From Devosia sp. (GTDB lineage: Bacteria > Pseudomonadota > Alphaproteobacteria > Rhizobiales > Devosiaceae): 7,914 nt of DNA. Positions 5,752 to 7,914 of the stretch are shown one piece after another (the stretch's first letter is position 1; each line of letters opens with the position of its first letter). The notes beneath the pieces were generated by a model that saw only the letters and a program-made list of their open reading frames with translations, was not told the origin of the DNA and ran no database searches. The translations under genes were made by a program, and so were the position numbers. The stretch spans positions 1-7,914 of the forward strand of contig JAQGKG010000092.1 in the NCBI GenBank assembly GCA_028290245.1. The letters run 5' to 3'.

Positions 5752-7131
5752 CTAGTGGTGGTGCTCTTCCGGAACTTCGTCCTCGTCAGCCTGGATCAGC
5801 TTGGCGAGTTCTTCGCGGGTCATCTTGGTCTCGGTGATGTCGCCCTTGTCGGCAACAAAGTCGACGACCTTGTTCTCGAACACGGGGGCGCGCAGGCCAG
5901 CGAGTGCCTGGGTATTCTTGCGGTAGTAGTCGTAGACCTGCTGTTCCTGGCCGGGGAAACGACGCACTTCGGCGATCAGTGCCTGCTGGTGCTCTTCCTC
6001 GGTCACGTTCACTTCATTCTGGTTGCCGATTTCGGCAACGACCAGCCCAAGGCGGACGCGGCGCTCAGCGATAGCCTTGTACTGCTCGCGCGCAGCTTCC
6101 TCGGTGGTGCCTTCGTCTTCGAAGGACTTGCCGTGGCTCTGCACTTCATGCTCGACGCGCTGCCAGATGGTGGCAAATTCGGCGTCGACCAACTGGGCCG
6201 GAACGTCGAACTTGTGACCTTCATCGAGTGCATCGAGAATCTGGCGCTTGATATGCTGGCGGCTCATGGTGCCGAGAGCGGCTTCCATCTGGGTCTTGAC
6301 CGCAGCGCGCATGGCTTCGACGTTCTCGACGCCGAGGCGCTGGGCGAATTCGTCATTCAGCTCGCCGGTGTTCGGACCGTCGATGTGCAGCACGTTGACT
6401 TCGAACTGAGCCGTCTTGCCGGCGAGCTCTGCGCTTTGGTAGTCGGCCGGGAACGTCACTTCGATTTCGCGGGTCTCGCCCTTCTTCATGCCAACCAGTT
6501 GCTCTTCGAAGCCGGGGATGAATTCGCCGGTGCCGACGGTCAGGTGAGCATGGTCGGAGGTGCCGCCATCAAACGCTTCGCCGCCGATCTTGCCGACAAA
6601 CGACAGGCCGAGACGATCGCCGGTTTCGACGACGCCGTCATCGCCCTTGTCCGTGTAGCCACGGTTCTGGGCAAATACGCGGTTCACTTCGGCAGTGACT
6701 TCCTCGTCGGTGATGTCGATCACCGGCTTGACCAGCTTGATACCGTCGAGATTCATCAGGGTGACGGGCGGCAGCACTTCGTATTCGACTTCGAATGCCA
6801 GGTCGGCATTGCCATCGAGCACTTCGTTGATCACGGCCTGATCGTCGGGCAGGTCGACCTTGGGCTGGGCTGCAGCGCGTTCCTTGCGCTCGTCGAGCGT
6901 GTCGGAAACGGTCGCGTTGATCGCGTCGGTCATCACTTCGGACATTGCCGAACGGCCATACATCTTCTTGATGTGTGCCAGTGGCACCTTGCCGGGACGG
7001 AAGCCCTTGATGTTGGCCTGGCCCTTGAGCTCTTCGAGCTTGGCGTTGAGGCGCGTGTTGAGGTCGGTGGCCGGAATAGTGACGCTCAGCTTGCGCTTCA
7101 GGCCTTCATTGAGGGTCTCGGTAACCTGCAT
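5752..7131 (-). CDS. tig: Trigger factor, ribosome-associated chaperone and peptidyl-prolyl isomerase
   Basis: Trigger factor sits at the ribosomal exit tunnel and shields new polypeptides. The product is 459 residues (E. coli 432). The ribosome-docking motif GFRPGKVP lies at 43-50, the same position as in E. coli, which supports the ATG at 7131 (MQVTETLNEG). An ATG at 7152 in frame would add MFTGQNP and cannot be fully excluded. The FKBP-like isomerase domain spans about 165-250, with GDRLGLSFVG, a GGTSDHAHLTVGTGEFIPGF segment and GMKKGE. A long helical C-terminal domain follows. The extreme C-terminus is acidic and ends EEHHH, a small histidine tail. tRNA-Leu lies 43 bp upstream on the same strand without an intervening terminator, so the two may share a transcript. 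A strong terminator follows. Confidence 0.97.
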   Translation of the reverse strand: MQVTETLNEGLKRKLSVTIPATDLNTRLNAKLEELKGQANIKGFRPGKVPLAHIKKMYGRSAMSEVMTDAINATVSDTLDERKERAAAQPKVDLPDDQAVINEVLDGNADLAFEVEYEVLPPVTLMNLDGIKLVKPVIDITDEEVTAEVNRVFAQNRGYTDKGDDGVVETGDRLGLSFVGKIGGEAFDGGTSDHAHLTVGTGEFIPGFEEQLVGMKKGETREIEVTFPADYQSAELAGKTAQFEVNVLHIDGPNTGELNDEFAQRLGVENVEAMRAAVKTQMEAALGTMSRQHIKRQILDALDEGHKFDVPAQLVDAEFATIWQRVEHEVQSHGKSFEDEGTTEEAAREQYKAIAERRVRLGLVVAEIGNQNEVNVTEEEHQQALIAEVRRFPGQEQQVYDYYRKNTQALAGLRAPVFENKVVDFVADKGDITETKMTREELAKLIQADEDEVPEEHHH

Positions 7132-7174
7132 TGGGTTTTGTCCCGTAAACATTGATCCTGGGCCTTAGTCCTAT

Positions 7175-7259
7175 TGGTGCGGGTGAGAGGACTCGAACCT
7201 CCACGCCTTGCGGCGCTGGAACCTAAATCCAGTGCGTCTACCAATTCCGCCACACCCGC
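7175..7259 (-). tRNA. tRNA-Leu, anticodon UAG
   Basis: The 85-base sequence folds as a class II tRNA. The acceptor stem GCGGGTG/CACCCGC pairs fully, with discriminator A and an encoded CCA end (7177-7175). The D-arm GGCGGAATTGGTAGACGC is typical of tRNA-Leu. The anticodon stem CTGGA/TCCAG encloses the loop TTTAGGT with anticodon TAG, which reads CUA and by wobble other CUN codons. The long variable arm CGCCGCAAGGCG and the T-loop TTCGAGT complete the leucine pattern. It is the gene directly upstream of tig. Confidence 0.97.
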
Positions 7260-7265
7260 AAAAGG

Positions 7266-7280
7266 ACCCGGTGGCCGGGT
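7266..7280 (-). repeat. Short perfect hairpin in the tRNA-Leu leader
   Basis: ACCCGG and CCGGGT pair perfectly across a 3-base loop just 6 bases before the tRNA 5' end (minus strand). It may affect 5' processing by RNase P or be incidental. The CCTTTT after it is too short and too close to the tRNA for a terminator. Confidence 0.4.
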
Positions 7281-7290
7281 TGGCGTTGCA

Positions 7291-7317
7291 TCTATATGAA
7301 GATGGAAAGCCCGTCAA
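7291..7317 (-). promoter_or_regulatory. Candidate housekeeping promoter of tRNA-Leu (and possibly tig)
   Basis: On the minus strand TTGACG (7317-7312) is followed after 15 bases by TATAGA (7296-7291); shifting the -10 by one base gives a 16-base spacer. The TTGAC box fits the alphaproteobacterial sigma-70 type. The predicted start near 7284 leaves about 25 bases before the tRNA. Confidence 0.6.
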
Positions 7318-7437
7318 AGCCTAGCTTGGCGATTTGCCGTGATTGAGGAGGCAACACGCCGATAGCCATGATCGAAGAGCGTTTGCCGCCTAATGCGCCA
7401 TTTTTGTTGGATGCCTGTACGAAAACAAGCTAAAATA

Positions 7438-7454
7438 TGCTCACAAAATGTGCA
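7438..7454 (+). promoter_or_regulatory. Possible NtrC enhancer site for glnB
   Basis: TGCTCACAAAATGTGCA is a 17-base imperfect dyad. It fits the NtrC core GCAC-N7-GTGC with exact spacing and one mismatch (GCTC). Its centre is about 139 bases upstream of the start predicted from the sigma-54 promoter, a usual distance for an NtrC enhancer. Confidence 0.42.
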
Positions 7455-7558
7455 AACTGGCTACGTTTTGACCACCTCAACCATTGAACACAGCAAGCTT
7501 GCCTGACCAGTTCCAGTTAAACCCTTTGTTTTGCATGCATATTTGGCGTGGCATGGAG

Positions 7559-7575
7559 TGGCACAGGCCATGCAT
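7559..7575 (+). promoter_or_regulatory. Sigma-54 (RpoN) promoter of glnB
   Basis: TGGCACAGGCCATGCAT matches the -24/-12 consensus TGGCAC-N5-TTGCW with one change (ATGCA for TTGCA). The invariant GG (7560-7561) and GC (7572-7573) are spaced by exactly 10 bases. Transcription would start near 7585, giving a leader of about 35 bases. Nitrogen-controlled sigma-54 transcription of glnB is known in alphaproteobacteria, where NtrC activates it. Confidence 0.75.
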
Positions 7576-7619
7576 ACGGGTGTGCGGTATCTGCAAGAAG
7601 TGCCACGTGGAGGCTCACA

Positions 7620-7914
7620 ATGAAAAAGATCGAGGCTATCGTAAAGCCGTTCAAGCTCGACGAAGTCAAAGAGGCGCTTCAGGAAGTGGGCCTGCAGGGC
7701 ATCACCGTAACCGAAGCCAAGGGCTTTGGCCGCCAGAAAGGCCATACCGAACTTTACCGCGGTGCCGAATATGTCGTCGACTTCCTGCCCAAGGTTAAGG
7801 TCGAAGTCGTGTGCCCGGATGAACTCGCAGAAAAGGCCATCGAAGCGATCCGCAATGCGGCGCAAACCGGTCGCATCGGCGACGGCAAGATTTTCGTCTA
7901 CTCAATCGAGCAGG
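7620..7914 (+). CDS. glnB: Nitrogen regulatory protein P-II, GlnB (cut by window edge)
   Basis: P-II is a small trimeric sensor of 2-oxoglutarate, ATP/ADP and, through uridylylation, glutamine. It controls the NtrB/NtrC pair and glutamine synthetase adenylylation. The visible 98 residues begin MKKIEAIVKPFKLDEVKEAL. They include the T-loop with GFGRQKGHTELYRGAEY, where Tyr51 is the uridylylation site, and TGRIGDGKIFV (83-93), the nucleotide-binding B-loop region. The residues Val52 and Asp54 after Tyr51 favour GlnB over GlnK. About 14 residues should be missing at the right end. The ATG at 7620 follows GGAGG at six bases (7609-7613). A sigma-54 promoter lies just upstream. In this group glnA usually follows, outside the window. 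Confidence 0.97.
   Translation, partial: MKKIEAIVKPFKLDEVKEALQEVGLQGITVTEAKGFGRQKGHTELYRGAEYVVDFLPKVKVEVVCPDELAEKAIEAIRNAAQTGRIGDGKIFVYSIEQ

Larger units (their letters stand above)
7260..7619. other. Regulatory region between tRNA-Leu and glnB
   Basis: This 360-bp stretch has no supported protein gene. On the minus strand it holds the tRNA-Leu promoter and a leader hairpin, and on the plus strand the glnB sigma-54 promoter and a possible NtrC site. The part from about 7320 to 7437 shows nothing I can name, apart from one possible half site, TGCGCCA at 7394-7400. Confidence 0.65.

Noticed and set aside
5755..7155. A 466-codon open frame on the plus strand, antisense to tig
   Set aside because: It mirrors tig almost exactly, and tig has clear family motifs. 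Long antisense frames are common over biased GC-rich genes; the antisense product shows no recognisable motif and no good ribosome-binding site.
7266..7280. Terminator upstream of tRNA-Leu
   Set aside because: The stem is only six pairs and the CCTTTT after it runs straight into the tRNA; premature termination there would block the tRNA gene.
7369..7434. A 21-codon frame (MIEERLPPNAPF...) upstream of glnB
   Set aside because: The nearest GGAGG is too far upstream, it is very short, and it lies in a promoter region; chance is the simpler explanation.
1..7914. CRISPR array, insertion sequence, integrase or attachment-site duplication
   Set aside because: No evenly spaced repeats, no transposase or integrase motifs, and no repeated end of the tRNA-Leu gene were found within the window.

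Overview
The window looks like a chromosomal segment of an alphaproteobacterium, probably order Hyphomicrobiales. The GC-rich codon use, the ClpP N-terminus of the form MRDPxDxYMN, the rhizobial-type trigger factor start MQVTETL and a sigma-54-type promoter ahead of glnB all fit. A Devosia-like genus is my best guess, from memory of family style only; no search was possible.

Layout, left to right. The first 733 bases are the 5' part of clpX (minus strand; its end lies outside the window), followed by clpP (906-1535, minus). A 343-bp gene-free stretch (1536-1878) is rich in inverted repeats and holds a candidate heat-shock-like clpP promoter. Next is a tiny two-helix membrane protein gene on the plus strand that appears broken by a one-base deletion (1879-2039). 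It converges on a small hypothetical gene (2036-2266, minus). A RelE-type toxin and its ribbon-helix-helix antitoxin follow (2330-2819, minus). A cytochrome P450 (2941-4197, plus) is divergent from them. It converges, with overlapping stop codons, on the bifunctional NAD(P)HX repair gene (4194-5666, minus). A strong intrinsic terminator (about 5703-5730) separates that gene from tig, trigger factor (5752-7131, minus). tRNA-Leu(UAG) lies 43 bp upstream of tig on the same strand. The right end is a 360-bp regulatory region with a tRNA promoter on one strand and a sigma-54 promoter with a possible NtrC site on the other, leading into glnB (from 7620, plus; cut by the window edge).

How it fits together. 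Trigger factor, ClpP and ClpX are protein-folding and proteolysis genes often found as tig-clpP-clpX(-lon). Here that order and strand are kept, but about 4 kb of other genes lie between tig and clpP. The NAD(P)HX repair gene and glnB are also frequent neighbours in alphaproteobacteria. The window therefore looks like two conserved blocks interleaved with a small accessory section (hypothetical genes, toxin-antitoxin, P450). I saw no transposase, integrase, CRISPR array, phage gene or other convincing novel multi-gene system. The most useful second looks are the frameshifted small membrane gene, the paired stop-codon overlaps, the glnB promoter architecture, the unusual P450 I-helix and the repeat-rich clpP upstream region.
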